Below are positions 1 through 6,918 of a stretch of 29,243 nucleotides of DNA, piece after piece. Within the stretch, counting starts at the first letter, position 1; each line of letters starts with the position of its first letter. The DNA is from Actinomycetes bacterium. GTDB taxonomy: Bacteria > Actinomycetota > Thermoleophilia > Solirubrobacterales > Solirubrobacteraceae. Under the pieces are notes generated by a model that saw only the letters and a list, made by a program, of their open reading frames with translations, had not been told where the DNA came from and did no database searches. A program made the translations under genes and the position numbers. Location of the stretch: contig JAEYAL010000013.1 in NCBI GenBank assembly GCA_023404805.1, positions 1 through 29,243 of the forward strand. Reading direction: 5' to 3'.

Positions 1-169
1 TCCCTGGACCGCCGAGCACGAGCGTGGTCGGCCGGGAGCCCCTGGCGGCGCCTGAGCGTCCTGCGCCGTCGGCAGCCGGGCGGCCTGGCCCATCAGCGGC
101 GCCACCGCCCGGAACTCCGGATCCGCCTTGCGACGCGGCCCGCGCGGCCGCGGACTCCCCTCGCTCCAT
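1..169 (-). CDS. N-terminus of a probable P-loop NTPase (partial, runs off the window)
   Basis: An open frame starts with ATG at 169 and runs 56 codons off the left edge. The first ~45 residues are Gly/Ala/Arg-rich low complexity. The last visible residues are RPTTLVLGGPG, and the next base is A, which fits the beginning of a Walker A motif (GGPG[S/T]GKT) as in UvrD/RecB/AdnB-type helicases. A TAGACT box lies exactly 7 nt before the ATG, the same leaderless pattern as several neighbours. Caution: another minus-strand frame through 60-170 has equally good GC at third positions, so the start or frame is not secure. The helicase identity is inference. Confidence 0.4.
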   Translation of the reverse strand, partial: MERGESAAARAASQGGSGVPGGGAADGPGRPAADGAGRSGAARGSRPTTLVLGGPG

Positions 170-176
170 GGCCCGC

Positions 177-182
177 AGTCTA
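177..182 (-). promoter_or_regulatory. -10 box of a leaderless promoter (minus-strand partial gene)
   Basis: TAGACT on the minus strand is followed by 7 nt and then ATG at 169. This fits the actinobacterial TANNNT -10 with transcription starting on the A of the start codon. No convincing -35 is visible. Confidence 0.4.
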
Positions 183-328
183 GGGCGAGGCGCGCCTGCG
201 CCAAACCTGTGGGCCGCAACGTGCGGGTGCAAACTGCGGCGCCACAGCACGTTGGCGCGCCGGCCGGTGCAGGTTTGCAGCGCAGCGCCGCATACCTGCC
301 GGCGGAGGGGCGGCGTGACGTCGGCGGG

Positions 329-334
329 TAACCT
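329..334 (+). promoter_or_regulatory. -10 box of a leaderless promoter (IMPase-family gene)
   Basis: TAACCT is followed by 7 nt and then ATG at 342. No Shine-Dalgarno sequence is present. This site decides the start at 342 over the much longer upstream open frame. The 170-341 interval is therefore a divergent promoter region for two probably leaderless genes. Confidence 0.5.
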
Positions 335-341
335 GCCGCGC

Positions 342-1193
342 ATGACGCTCGACCACGCGCGCTGGCTTGACGTCGCCCGCGAAGCTGCGGCGGCAGCGGA
401 GGCGGCCGTCGACACCTACGCCCCGGGCGACCGCCGCGGCTACACCGGTGAGACGGGCGCTGGAGGCGACCGCACGCTGGCCATCGACGCAGCCGCCGAG
501 GAGGCGATCATCGGCGTGCTCGCGAAGCACGCGGCCGCCGGGTTGCCGTGCACCGTCGTGTCGGAGGAGCGTGGCGAAGTCGATCTCGGCGCGCCGCTGC
601 CGCGCATCCTCGTCGATCCGATCGACGGATCGCTGAACGCCGGACGCGGCCCCGCCGGGCACCACGCGGTGTCGATCGCGATCGGGTCTGGGCCGTCGGT
701 CGCCGACGTCGAAGTCGGCTACGTGTACGACCTCTCGACGAAGCAGGCCTGGTGGGCGATCGCCGGCGGCGGCGCGTTCCAGGACGGGCGGCGGCTCGGT
801 CCGCAGCCGGAGCGCCGCCACCACGACGGGCGCCTGGAGCTGCTCGCGATCGAGGCTGCCGACCCCGAGCTGCTCGCGCCCGCGCTGCCGGTGCTGACCG
901 ACGAGGTCCGCCGCCTGCGCGCCCTCGGCGCGATCGCGCTCAGCCTCTGCCAGCTCGCGGCGGGGGCCGTCGACGCGATGCTCACCCTCGGGTACTGCCG
1001 ACCGGTCGACGCCGCCGCCGCGCAGCTGCTCGTCCGCGAGTCCGGTGGCGTGCTGGAGTGGTGGCCCGGCGAGCCCCTCGCCGACGTCCCGCTCACCTGC
1101 GAGCCGCGCTCCGCGCTCGTCGCGGCCCGCACGCCTGAGGCGCTTGCCGCGCTCCGCGCTGCGGTCGCGCACGTCGTGCTCCCCGGCGCCTGA
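342..1193 (+). CDS. Inositol monophosphatase / FBPase-family phosphatase
   Basis: A 283-aa Mg2+-dependent sugar- or inositol-phosphate phosphatase of the IMPase/FBPase superfamily, probably cytoplasmic. Visible signatures: GGDRTLAID near residues 41-49; the acidic pair in VVSEERGE (E75, E76); the metal-binding motif VDPIDGSLN (D92, D95), a variant of DPIDGTxNF; and a C-terminal PVDAAAAQLL...ESGG matching motif B (WDxAAGxxLvxEAGG) with Asp kept but Trp lost. The DPIDGSxN form and the length recall the archaeal-type dual FBPase/IMPase group. The ATG at 342 is chosen because of the leaderless -10 box and because conserved sequence starts just after it; the frame is open further upstream, but that stretch is low-complexity. 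The substrate cannot be read from sequence. Confidence 0.85.
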   Translation: MTLDHARWLDVAREAAAAAEAAVDTYAPGDRRGYTGETGAGGDRTLAIDAAAEEAIIGVLAKHAAAGLPCTVVSEERGEVDLGAPLPRILVDPIDGSLNAGRGPAGHHAVSIAIGSGPSVADVEVGYVYDLSTKQAWWAIAGGGAFQDGRRLGPQPERRHHDGRLELLAIEAADPELLAPALPVLTDEVRRLRALGAIALSLCQLAAGAVDAMLTLGYCRPVDAAAAQLLVRESGGVLEWWPGEPLADVPLTCEPRSALVAARTPEALAALRAAVAHVVLPGA

Positions 1194-1466
1194 TCCGCCG
1201 CGTCGGCGACTCGGCGCCTCGCTGGCGCGCGCGGACACGAATGCCCGCAAGTGCGCCCCAACTGGGACCACCAGTAGGCCCAAATCGGCACCTGCCCGGG
1301 TGCGACCTCGCGCATCCGTCCGGCAGCGTGATCGATCGCACCAATCTCTGTCCCCCGACACGCGACGGTGCAACCCATAGGGGGACCGCTGCGCGGATCT
1401 GCATCCGTGATGCCAGTAGGTTCGAAGCGCGCCCCCTCCTCATCCGTTTCGACCCGCAGGGACACG

Positions 1467-2615
1467 ATGGCCGACACCACGAGCACCAGCACCACGACGA
1501 CGAGCACAACCGGGGCAGCCAAGCCGGCCGCGACCCCGGCTGCCGCCACGACCGCTTCCGCGACGAAGGCTCCGGCCGCCAAGGCGACCACCGCCGCGGC
1601 GACCAAGGCGACGCCCGCGAAGACGACCGCCGCCAAGAGCACCGCCGCCAAGCCCGCTGCCGCGAAGGCCGCCACGGCCAAGCCGGCCGCCGCCAAGAGC
1701 ACCGCCGCGAAGACGACGGCGGCGCGCAAGCCCGCCGCCAAGACGACGGCGAAGTCGACGGCGGCCAAGACCACGGCCGCCAAGAAGCCGGCGGCGCGCA
1801 AGCCGGTCGCCGCCAAGGCTGCCGCGGCCACCAAGGCGACGGCGACCACCGCCGCCAAGAAGCCGGCGGCGCGCAAGCCCGCCGCCCGCAAGACCACCTC
1901 GACCGCGGCAGCCAAGGGCTCGACGGCGGCGCGCGCGAAGGCGACGACCGCGTCGGCCAAGCGCACGGTGACCTCCGCCAAGCAGGGCGTCGACAAGACC
2001 GAGACCGCTGCCAAGACGACCTACACGCAGGCCGAGGGCACGCTGAAGTCGGCGACGAAGGACATCCTCGAGGTCCTGAGCGAGCGCACCGAGAAGCTGC
2101 GCGCGCAGGCTGAGGAGCGCACCGAGAAGCTCCGCAGCACCGCCGACGAGCGCACCAAGGAGCTCCGCGCGACCGCCGACGAGCGCACGAAGGAGCTGCG
2201 CACCACGGTCGACAGCCGCACGACCGAGGCCAAGGACGCTGCCTCCGAGCGCTACTCCTCGACGCTGGAGCTGGTCGAGAAGGCCGCCCGCATCCAGGTC
2301 GGCGCAGCCCTCGTCGCCCGCGACGAGATCACCGGCCGCTACGACAAGGTCAAGGCGTTCGTGAACTCGAAGACCGAGCGCACGAAGCAGCTCAACAAGT
2401 TCGAGAAGCGCGGCAAGACCTCCATCGCCAAGACGGAGAAGGAGCTCAAGGCCCGCCGCGAGCAGGCGCTCGCCGAGCGCGACAAGGCCATCGAGCGCGC
2501 CAAGGACCAGCTCACCGAGGCCCGCGAGACCGTCAGCTCCTACGCCGACAAGGTCGCCACCCCGGTCACGGACACGCGCGCCGCGATCGAGAAGCGCTTC
2601 AAGACCGCCGCGTAA
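1467..2615 (+). CDS. Histone H1-like Ala/Lys-rich protein with C-terminal coiled-coil repeats
   Basis: A 382-aa basic protein with two parts. Residues ~15-195 are a low-complexity Ala/Lys/Thr tract with AAK, AAKK and ARKPAA repeats, as in histone H1 C-tails, Hc1-like proteins and the tails of actinobacterial HupB, so nucleoid binding is likely. Residues ~205-382 are charged and helical. They include five tandem 11-residue repeats (ERTEKLRxxAD type, residues 206-260), then further Glu/Lys/Arg-rich helix with the RREQALAERDKA type of composition. The Lys-tract plus coiled-coil layout also recalls mycobacterial heparin-binding haemagglutinin with its parts inverted; that is only analogy. The ATG at 1467 has AGGGA 5 nt upstream. 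An upstream in-frame stretch to 1368 looks non-coding. It ends just before a good terminator. Confidence 0.8.
   Translation: MADTTSTSTTTTSTTGAAKPAATPAAATTASATKAPAAKATTAAATKATPAKTTAAKSTAAKPAAAKAATAKPAAAKSTAAKTTAARKPAAKTTAKSTAAKTTAAKKPAARKPVAAKAAAATKATATTAAKKPAARKPAARKTTSTAAAKGSTAARAKATTASAKRTVTSAKQGVDKTETAAKTTYTQAEGTLKSATKDILEVLSERTEKLRAQAEERTEKLRSTADERTKELRATADERTKELRTTVDSRTTEAKDAASERYSSTLELVEKAARIQVGAALVARDEITGRYDKVKAFVNSKTERTKQLNKFEKRGKTSIAKTEKELKARREQALAERDKAIERAKDQLTEARETVSSYADKVATPVTDTRAAIEKRFKTAA
2082..2246 (+). repeat. Five in-frame 33-nt repeats (11-residue helical repeat)
   Basis: Units start at 2082, 2115, 2148, 2181 and 2214. They encode ERTEKLRAQAE, ERTEKLRSTAD, ERTKELRATAD, ERTKELRTTVD and the diverged SRTTEAKDAAS. 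An 11-residue period is typical of right-handed or LEA/apolipoprotein-like amphipathic helices. Confidence 0.85.
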
Positions 2616-2638
2616 CCACCGCGCGCATCCGCGTTTCG

Positions 2639-2681
2639 AACGCCTCGTCGCCCTCGCGGGCGGCGGGGCGTTTGCCGTTTC
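2639..2681 (+). terminator. Intrinsic terminator of the histone-like gene
   Basis: Arms AACGCC (2639-2644) and GGCGTT (2667-2672) enclose an inner CGCCC-tcgc-GGGCG hairpin and are followed by a short T-containing tail (TGCCGTTTCT). It starts 24 nt after the stop at 2615. Confidence 0.65.
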
Positions 2682-2715
2682 TACGCTGGTTCATCCAGCG
2701 GGTTGGCCACCGGGA

Positions 2716-2742
2716 GGTGGGCGGGCCCGCCCTGCGAGGTTC
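2716..2742 (+). repeat. Left copy of a 27-bp inverted repeat flanking mrp
   Basis: These 27 nt are the exact reverse complement of 3934-3960; the match extends to 33 nt (2710-2742 against 3934-3966) with one mismatch. The core GGGCGGGCCCGCCC is itself a palindrome. It lies between the histone-gene terminator and the mrp promoter. Confidence 0.9.
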
Positions 2743-2784
2743 CCCTATGTGGACCGCGGACCGCTTCTGGAGCGTGCGCCCTTC

Positions 2785-2790
2785 TACAAT
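2785..2790 (+). promoter_or_regulatory. -10 box of a leaderless promoter (mrp)
   Basis: TACAAT is followed by exactly 7 nt and then the mrp ATG at 2798, with no Shine-Dalgarno between. It is the best -10 match in the window. Confidence 0.55.
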
Positions 2791-2797
2791 CTCCCTC

Positions 2798-3931
2798 ATG
2801 GCCGACACCATCACCGCCCCGTCCGAGGACCAGATCCGCGAGGCCCTCAAGGGCGTGATGGATCCGGAGCTCAAGCGGTCCGTCGTCGAGCTCGGCATGG
2901 TGCGCTCGATCGCCATCGGCGAACGCGGCCACGTCGACGTGAAGATCTCGCTCACGACCGGCGGCTGCCCGCTGAAGGGCACGTTCACCACGGACGTCTC
3001 TGAGCGCGTCGGCGCGGTGCCCGGTGTCACGACGATCAACGTCGACTTCGACGTCCTCTCACCTGAGGAGAAGGACGCGCTGAAGGCCAAGCTCGGGATG
3101 CCCGGCGGCCTCCCGACGGGCGCGCTCGCGCAGATCGGCCAGGTCATCTGCGTCGGCTCCGGCAAGGGCGGCGTCGGCAAGTCCTCGCTGACGTCCAACC
3201 TCGCCGTCGCCCTCGCCAGTGAGGGCAAGACCGTCGGCATCCTCGACGCCGACGTGTGGGGCTACTCGATCCCGCGCATGTTCGGCCTCGGCGGCCAGAA
3301 GCCGCCGGTGAACGGCGAGCGCAAGATCGTCCCGCTCGAGGCGCACGGCGTGAAGGTCATGTCGATCGGCTTCTTCGTCGACGAGGATTCCGCCGTCGTC
3401 TGGCGCGGCCCGATGCTGCACAAGGCCCTCACCCAGTTCCTGCAGGACGTGGCCTGGGGCGACCTCGACTTCCTCCTCATCGACCTCCCGCCGGGCACTG
3501 GCGACGTGTCGATGACGCTCGCCCAGCTCGTGCCGCAGTCCGAGTTCCTGCTCGTGACGACGCCGCAGGACACCGCGCAGAAGGTCGCGCGCCGCGCCGC
3601 CGAGATGGCCGACAAGGTCAGCATCCCGGTCTGCGGCGTCCTCGAGAACATGGCCGGCTTCGTCGCGCCGACCGGCGAGCGCTACGAGATCTTCGGCAAG
3701 GGCGGCGGCCAGGCGCTGGCCGACGAGATCGACGTGCCGCTCCTGGGCTCAGTGCCGCTGACGATGCCGCTGCGCGTCCAGGCCGACGCCGGCGAGCCGC
3801 TCGTCTCCCTCGACCCGGACGACCCTGCCGCCCAGGCCGTCCGCTCCGCTGCTCGCGGCCTCATCGCCATGGCGCCCCCGCGCATCGTCTCGGCGCCGGA
3901 GCCCATCGGCATGTCGCTGCCAATGGCGTAA
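2798..3931 (+). CDS. mrp: Mrp/ApbC-family P-loop ATPase, iron-sulfur cluster carrier
   Basis: A 377-aa Mrp/NBP35-type ATPase, expected to carry or insert Fe-S clusters in the cytoplasm. An N-terminal MIP18/DUF59 domain (~10-85, with the GCPL cysteine C57) is followed by the P-loop domain with deviant Walker A SGKGGVGKSS (K123 and K128), DADVWGYSIPRM, LIDLPPGTGDVSMT and TPQDTAQKVARRA. The usual C-terminal CxxC after ENMxxF is absent: the sequence reads ENMAGFVAPTGERYEIFG. Family knowledge puts the bridging cluster on that CxxC, and actinobacterial members such as the mycobacterial one, as I recall them, also lack it. The start at 2798 is fixed by the leaderless -10 box and the beginning of the DUF59 domain. 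The next gene is convergent. The whole gene sits inside a 27-bp inverted repeat. Confidence 0.92.
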   Translation: MADTITAPSEDQIREALKGVMDPELKRSVVELGMVRSIAIGERGHVDVKISLTTGGCPLKGTFTTDVSERVGAVPGVTTINVDFDVLSPEEKDALKAKLGMPGGLPTGALAQIGQVICVGSGKGGVGKSSLTSNLAVALASEGKTVGILDADVWGYSIPRMFGLGGQKPPVNGERKIVPLEAHGVKVMSIGFFVDEDSAVVWRGPMLHKALTQFLQDVAWGDLDFLLIDLPPGTGDVSMTLAQLVPQSEFLLVTTPQDTAQKVARRAAEMADKVSIPVCGVLENMAGFVAPTGERYEIFGKGGGQALADEIDVPLLGSVPLTMPLRVQADAGEPLVSLDPDDPAAQAVRSAARGLIAMAPPRIVSAPEPIGMSLPMA

Positions 3932-3933
3932 TC

Positions 3934-3960
3934 GAACCTCGCAGGGCGGGCCCGCCCACC
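3934..3960 (-). repeat. Right copy of the 27-bp inverted repeat flanking mrp
   Basis: Exact reverse complement of 2716-2742. It begins 2 nt after the mrp stop codon and overlaps the hairpin at 3941-3981. Confidence 0.9.
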
Positions 3961-3981
3961 GCCCGGGCAGTACCGCCCTGC
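3941..3981. terminator. Hairpin between convergent mrp and propeller genes
   Basis: Perfect 9-bp arms GCAGGGCGG (3941-3949) and CCGCCCTGC (3973-3981); an alternative fold uses the 14-bp palindrome at 3944-3957. There is no T-tract. It is placed to serve as a bidirectional terminator between the stops at 3931 and 4017. Confidence 0.5.
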
Positions 3982-4016
3982 GCCCGTCGGCGGCCCCAGG
4001 GCCATCAAGTCCCGGC

Positions 4017-5009
4017 TCAGCCGGCGGGGAGCGCCTGCCAGGTCGGTCCGGTCAGCTGAGCGCTTGCGGCGCGCTGCACCGTCGAGGTCGCGGCAGTCGC
4101 TGGGTCGAGCACCAGCAGCGAGGACGCCACCTTCTTGAAGCCGCCTGTGGTGAAGGCGACCCGAGACCCGTCCGGCGCCCACGTCGGACCATCGATCCAG
4201 CCGTTCTTCGCCGAGGTATAGAGCGTGCGCGGCGCCGCCGAGCCGTCGATCGGAACCGTGGCGACCGCTGAGCGCGTGGCGCGCTTGTCGAGCAGGCTGG
4301 TGAAGACCACGGTCTTGCCGTCGGGCGAGACATCTGGCTCCCCCGCGAACGGCATCGGGAGGCTGGGGAACAACACGCCGGCCCCTGTTCCGTCGCGGCG
4401 CGCCTTCCAGAGTTCGCCTACCTCGAAGAACGGTTTGTCTCCGCTGCTGAGGGTGTTGCGCTCAAAGAGGATCGTGGCGCCGTCCGGTGTGAAGGCCGGG
4501 CGGCGGAAGTAGCCACCGTCGTCGAGGACTTTGACGATCAGCTCCGCCGTTCCTCCGGTCGACGGGACGCTGTGGATGCCGTCCATCACGTCGGCGTAAA
4601 CGAGTGACGTGCCGTCCGGTGACCACGCGATGCCGTCCACCCACCCGGTGCGCGCCACGAGCTTCGCCCCGGTGCCGTCGGCGGCAGCGACGTAGACACC
4701 ATCGGATTTGCTCTCGCGGCCGAAGGCGCCCATCGAGAACGCGATCTTGGTGCCGTCAGCGGAGTACTCCGGGCTGTCGACCAGGAACCGCTTCTTCGCG
4801 AACAGCCGCTGAAGCGCCGAGCCATCAGGGGCCGACGAGATCAGCGCGGAGCCAGCCGAGCCCTTCTTGCTCTTCGGCGCCGTCCACTTCGCTACTGCGA
4901 GCCGACCGTTCGCACCAGGAGTGGCAGCAGAGGCGCTGGCGGGCAGGCCGCAAGCCAGCGTCACGGCGAACGTAATAAAACCAACAGAAAAGCGGTGACT
5001 CACACTCAC
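4017..5009 (-). CDS. Exported TolB/PD40-type beta-propeller protein
   Basis: A 330-aa protein with a clear N-terminal signal sequence: hydrophobic FSVGFITFAVTLACGL followed by ASAS-A, a plausible signal-peptidase site near residue 28. The rest holds at least five WD40-like PD40 repeats with the pattern xxPxWSPDGxxIAFxS: YSADGTKIAFS, WSPDGTSLVYA, FTPDGATILFE, VSPDGKTVVFT and WAPDGSRVAFT. Such propellers usually bind proteins, sugars or cell-wall components; no catalytic residues can be assigned. The start is GTG at 5009 (a second GTG lies 6 nt in). It begins 25 nt after the stop of the four-TM gene, so the two and the 39-aa peptide probably form one operon with an envelope role. Confidence 0.8.
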   Translation of the reverse strand: MSVSHRFSVGFITFAVTLACGLPASASAATPGANGRLAVAKWTAPKSKKGSAGSALISSAPDGSALQRLFAKKRFLVDSPEYSADGTKIAFSMGAFGRESKSDGVYVAAADGTGAKLVARTGWVDGIAWSPDGTSLVYADVMDGIHSVPSTGGTAELIVKVLDDGGYFRRPAFTPDGATILFERNTLSSGDKPFFEVGELWKARRDGTGAGVLFPSLPMPFAGEPDVSPDGKTVVFTSLLDKRATRSAVATVPIDGSAAPRTLYTSAKNGWIDGPTWAPDGSRVAFTTGGFKKVASSLLVLDPATAATSTVQRAASAQLTGPTWQALPAG

Positions 5010-5034
5010 AGTGAATCAAACCATTCCGCTCGGC

Positions 5035-5565
5035 TCAGTCGCCGCCTCCGCCGCACCCGCCGCCGCAGCCGCTGCTGCAGCCCGAATCGCCGCCGGAGTC
5101 GCCCGAGTCTCCCCAGCCGCCCGAGTCCCAAGAGCCGTCGCCCCAGTTGCCGGAGCCCCGGCCGCCACTGATGCGCGGCGCGACCGGCTTCATCGCGACC
5201 AGGAGCAGGACGCCGCCGAGCGCGCCGAGTCCCGCCGGGAAGACCTTGGCGGCCTCGACGGGCACGACGCCGGCCTCAGCGCCCGGACCGAACAGCGAGA
5301 GGTAGACGGCCAGCGACCCGGTCGTGAGCAGCAGGCCGAAGAGCGCGACGAACAGCCGTCCGGAGCGGGCGAAGATCGCGCCGAGGATCGCCGAGCCGAG
5401 TCCGACGACGAGGGCGCCGATCGGCGCGAGCGCCTCGGGCGGGCAGGGTGGCGAGCCGTCATCGCCGCCGCACTCGCCGATCTGGATGACATCGAAGAGG
5501 CCCCAGCTCGCGGCGATGACGCCGAAGCCGACCATGGCCATGCCGATGAGCCAACGCAGCCTCAT
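5035..5565 (-). CDS. Four-TM membrane protein with Cys/Gly-rich tail
   Basis: A 176-aa protein with hydrophobic segments at about residues 5-26, 45-65, 69-91 and 105-125. Between TM1 and TM2 is a loop with two cysteines (GECGGDDGSPPCPP) that could form an extracytoplasmic disulfide. The tail after residue 130 is extremely Gly/Ser/Asp/Trp-rich and ends in CSSGCGGGCGGGGD, like the Cys/Gly tails of some TPM-domain and secreted bacterial proteins. The topology, the paired-Cys loop and the small loop before TM4 match the protein at 18965-19729, so they look like paralogues. Start ATG at 5565 overlaps the stop of the upstream 39-aa gene (ATGA). No function assigned. Confidence 0.72.
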   Translation of the reverse strand: MRLRWLIGMAMVGFGVIAASWGLFDVIQIGECGGDDGSPPCPPEALAPIGALVVGLGSAILGAIFARSGRLFVALFGLLLTTGSLAVYLSLFGPGAEAGVVPVEAAKVFPAGLGALGGVLLLVAMKPVAPRISGGRGSGNWGDGSWDSGGWGDSGDSGGDSGCSSGCGGGCGGGGD

Positions 5566-5681
5566 GATCCGAACGGCTCCTTGCCGATGAGCACGAGGTA
5601 GTCCGCCGCGAGGACCGCGGCGATGAAGAGCGTGAAGACGACGCCGTTGATGTCGCGGGGCCGCTGGCGTGGGTTGAACAT
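5562..5681 (-). CDS. 39-aa single-TM peptide translationally coupled to the four-TM protein
   Basis: ATG at 5681 gives 39 residues: a short basic N-terminus (MFNPRQRPRD) and one hydrophobic helix (VVFTLFIAAVLAADYLVLIG), then KEPFGS. Its TGA overlaps the ATG of the next gene in an ATGA. A near-consensus CACACT box lies 7 nt before the ATG, resembling the leaderless boxes elsewhere but lacking the first T. The reading frame continues upstream through the repeat units, but that part is repeat DNA. Probably a small membrane partner of the four-TM protein. Confidence 0.55.
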   Translation of the reverse strand: MFNPRQRPRDINGVVFTLFIAAVLAADYLVLIGKEPFGS

Positions 5682-5767
5682 GCGCCGCAGTGTGGCGTGC
5701 CGAGCGCCGCCGCGCCAGCGTCTCACGCCAAAACGAGATATCGCCGGTCTCTCACGGTGTCCCGCTC

Positions 5768-5890
5768 CGAACTCCCGAGGATCGCGGTCGCCAGACAACC
5801 GCGGATGACGGGAGTTCGGCGGCACGCCGCGCCGCGGCCCTAACTCCCGAGGATCGCGGTCGCCAGACGACCGCGGATGACGGGAGTTCG
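5768..5890. repeat. Two copies of a 51-nt palindromic (REP-like) element
   Basis: Units at 5768-5818 and 5840-5890 differ at only two positions. Each has outer arms (CGAACTCCCG / CGGGAGTTCG in the first) and inner arms CGCGGT / ACCGCG around a short loop, so each folds into a long interrupted hairpin. The 21-nt spacer is GC-rich. The same 51-nt family recurs at 28365-28561. The rest of 5682-5903 shows nothing else. Confidence 0.9.
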
Positions 5891-5903
5891 CCGCGCGCCG
5901 CGC

Positions 5904-6746
5904 CTACGCCGCGATGTGCGCGAGCGACGCCGCCAGCCCGTCGAGCGCGGCCTCGACCTCGCCGGCCCCCGCCGAGGGCAGTTTGAAGAGCCCGCGATCG
6001 AGACCCAGCTCCGCATACGCCTCAAGCGAAGCCGGATCGGACGCGGCCCCGTACAGCGTCGTCGGGAGCACCGGACGGCCGGCCTCGGCGCACCGCGCCG
6101 CCAGCTCGCGCATCCGCGGCGCCAGCTCGTCGAGCCCGCCCGGGGCGCGGGGCAGCCAGCCGTCGCCCCACGCCAAGACGCGGTCGAGCACCTTGGCTCC
6201 GTCGCCGCCGATCAGCACCGGCGGACCGCCCGCCTGCGCCGGCTTCGGCCAGCTCCAGACCCGGTCGAACCGCACGTGCTCCCCGTCGAACGAGGCGACC
6301 TCGTCGCGCCACAGCGCGCGCATCGCGCCGACGTGTTCGCGCATATGGCCAAAACGCTTGCCGTACACCACGCCGTGATTCGCAAGCTCGCCTTCGAGCC
6401 ACCCTGCGCCTGCACCGATTTCGACGCGCCCGCCAGAGATCAGATCGAGCGACGCGATCGCCTTGGCCGTCGCGAGCGGCTCATGTTGTGCCACCAGCAT
6501 GACTGAGGTGCCAAGTCGCAGGCGGGTCGTCGCCGTGGCCGCAGCCGTGAGCGCGACGATCGGATCCAGGCTGCGCGTGTAGCTGTCGGGGAACACCGCA
6601 TCGGGGTACGCGTCGGCCACGCTGGCCGGGAAATGCGTGTGCTCCGAAACAAAGAGCGATTCAAAGCCCCGCTCTTCGGCGAGCTGGGCGACCTCGGCCG
6701 GCGCGACCGTCCGATCGGTCAGGGAAATGGCAACGCCGAACTTCAC
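5904..6746 (-). CDS. LLM-class F420-dependent oxidoreductase
   Basis: A 280-aa luciferase-like (bacterial luciferase/F420) TIM-barrel oxidoreductase. Visible marks: N-terminal MKFGVAIS-type strand (VKFGVAISLTD), FESLFVSEHTHFP, the LRLGTSVMLVAQHEPLATAKAIASLDLISGGRVEIGAGAG core typical of the family, GYxxxRFGHMREHV-like GKRFGHMREHVGAM, and PPVLIGGDGAKVLDR. F420 rather than FMN is inferred from family resemblance and the actinobacterial setting. Start is GTG at 6746, set by TACGAT exactly 7 nt upstream. It diverges from the eleven-gene operon and shares its palindrome-rich control region, so it may be co-regulated with that pathway. Confidence 0.85.
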   Translation of the reverse strand: MKFGVAISLTDRTVAPAEVAQLAEERGFESLFVSEHTHFPASVADAYPDAVFPDSYTRSLDPIVALTAAATATTRLRLGTSVMLVAQHEPLATAKAIASLDLISGGRVEIGAGAGWLEGELANHGVVYGKRFGHMREHVGAMRALWRDEVASFDGEHVRFDRVWSWPKPAQAGGPPVLIGGDGAKVLDRVLAWGDGWLPRAPGGLDELAPRMRELAARCAEAGRPVLPTTLYGAASDPASLEAYAELGLDRGLFKLPSAGAGEVEAALDGLAASLAHIAA

Positions 6747-6753
6747 TCGGCGG

Positions 6754-6759
6754 ATCGTA
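6754..6759 (-). promoter_or_regulatory. -10 box of a leaderless promoter (LLM oxidoreductase)
   Basis: TACGAT on the minus strand, 7 nt, then GTG at 6746. A weak -35-like TTTCGC lies 17 nt upstream (6777-6782) and overlaps the palindrome at 6779-6793, so a protein bound there could block this promoter. Confidence 0.5.
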
Positions 6760-6778
6760 CCCTTTCCAACCGGCTCGC

Positions 6779-6793
6779 GAAACGGTACGTTTC
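6779..6793. promoter_or_regulatory. Palindrome GAAACG-GTA-CGTTTC, probable operator
   Basis: Perfect 6-bp arms with a 3-nt centre in the 172-bp divergent region 6747-6918. It overlaps the -35 position of the oxidoreductase promoter. Size and symmetry suit a TetR-type dimer; the regulator is unknown. Confidence 0.5.
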
Positions 6794-6799
6794 TGATGA

Positions 6800-6826
6800 T
6801 TCCGAACCGCGTTCGGAAATTTTCCG
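6800..6826. promoter_or_regulatory. Overlapping palindromes, probable operator of the biosynthetic operon
   Basis: TTCCGAAC-CGC-GTTCGGAA (6800-6818) has perfect 8-bp arms. It overlaps a second perfect palindrome CGGAAA-T-TTTCCG (6814-6826), giving three TTCCG half-sites in alternating orientation. It lies between the divergent oxidoreductase and the operon start at 6919. No clear -10 was found for the operon itself. Confidence 0.55.
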
Positions 6827-6918
6827 CCCGCCGCGGGACCATAGAAACCGCTCCGTCCCAGAGCACCCGTCCAACAGAAATCCATCGCCGATCCGTGCCA
6901 CTGCGGACGCGTTGCGCC

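Noticed and set aside
24..341. N-terminal extension of the IMPase-family protein
   Set aside because: Low-complexity Pro/Ala/Arg sequence; the leaderless -10 box and family conservation place the start at 342.
6747..6918. Rifamycin-associated element upstream of the RPH-like gene
   Set aside because: The known inverted element was not found; the palindromes here are different in sequence.
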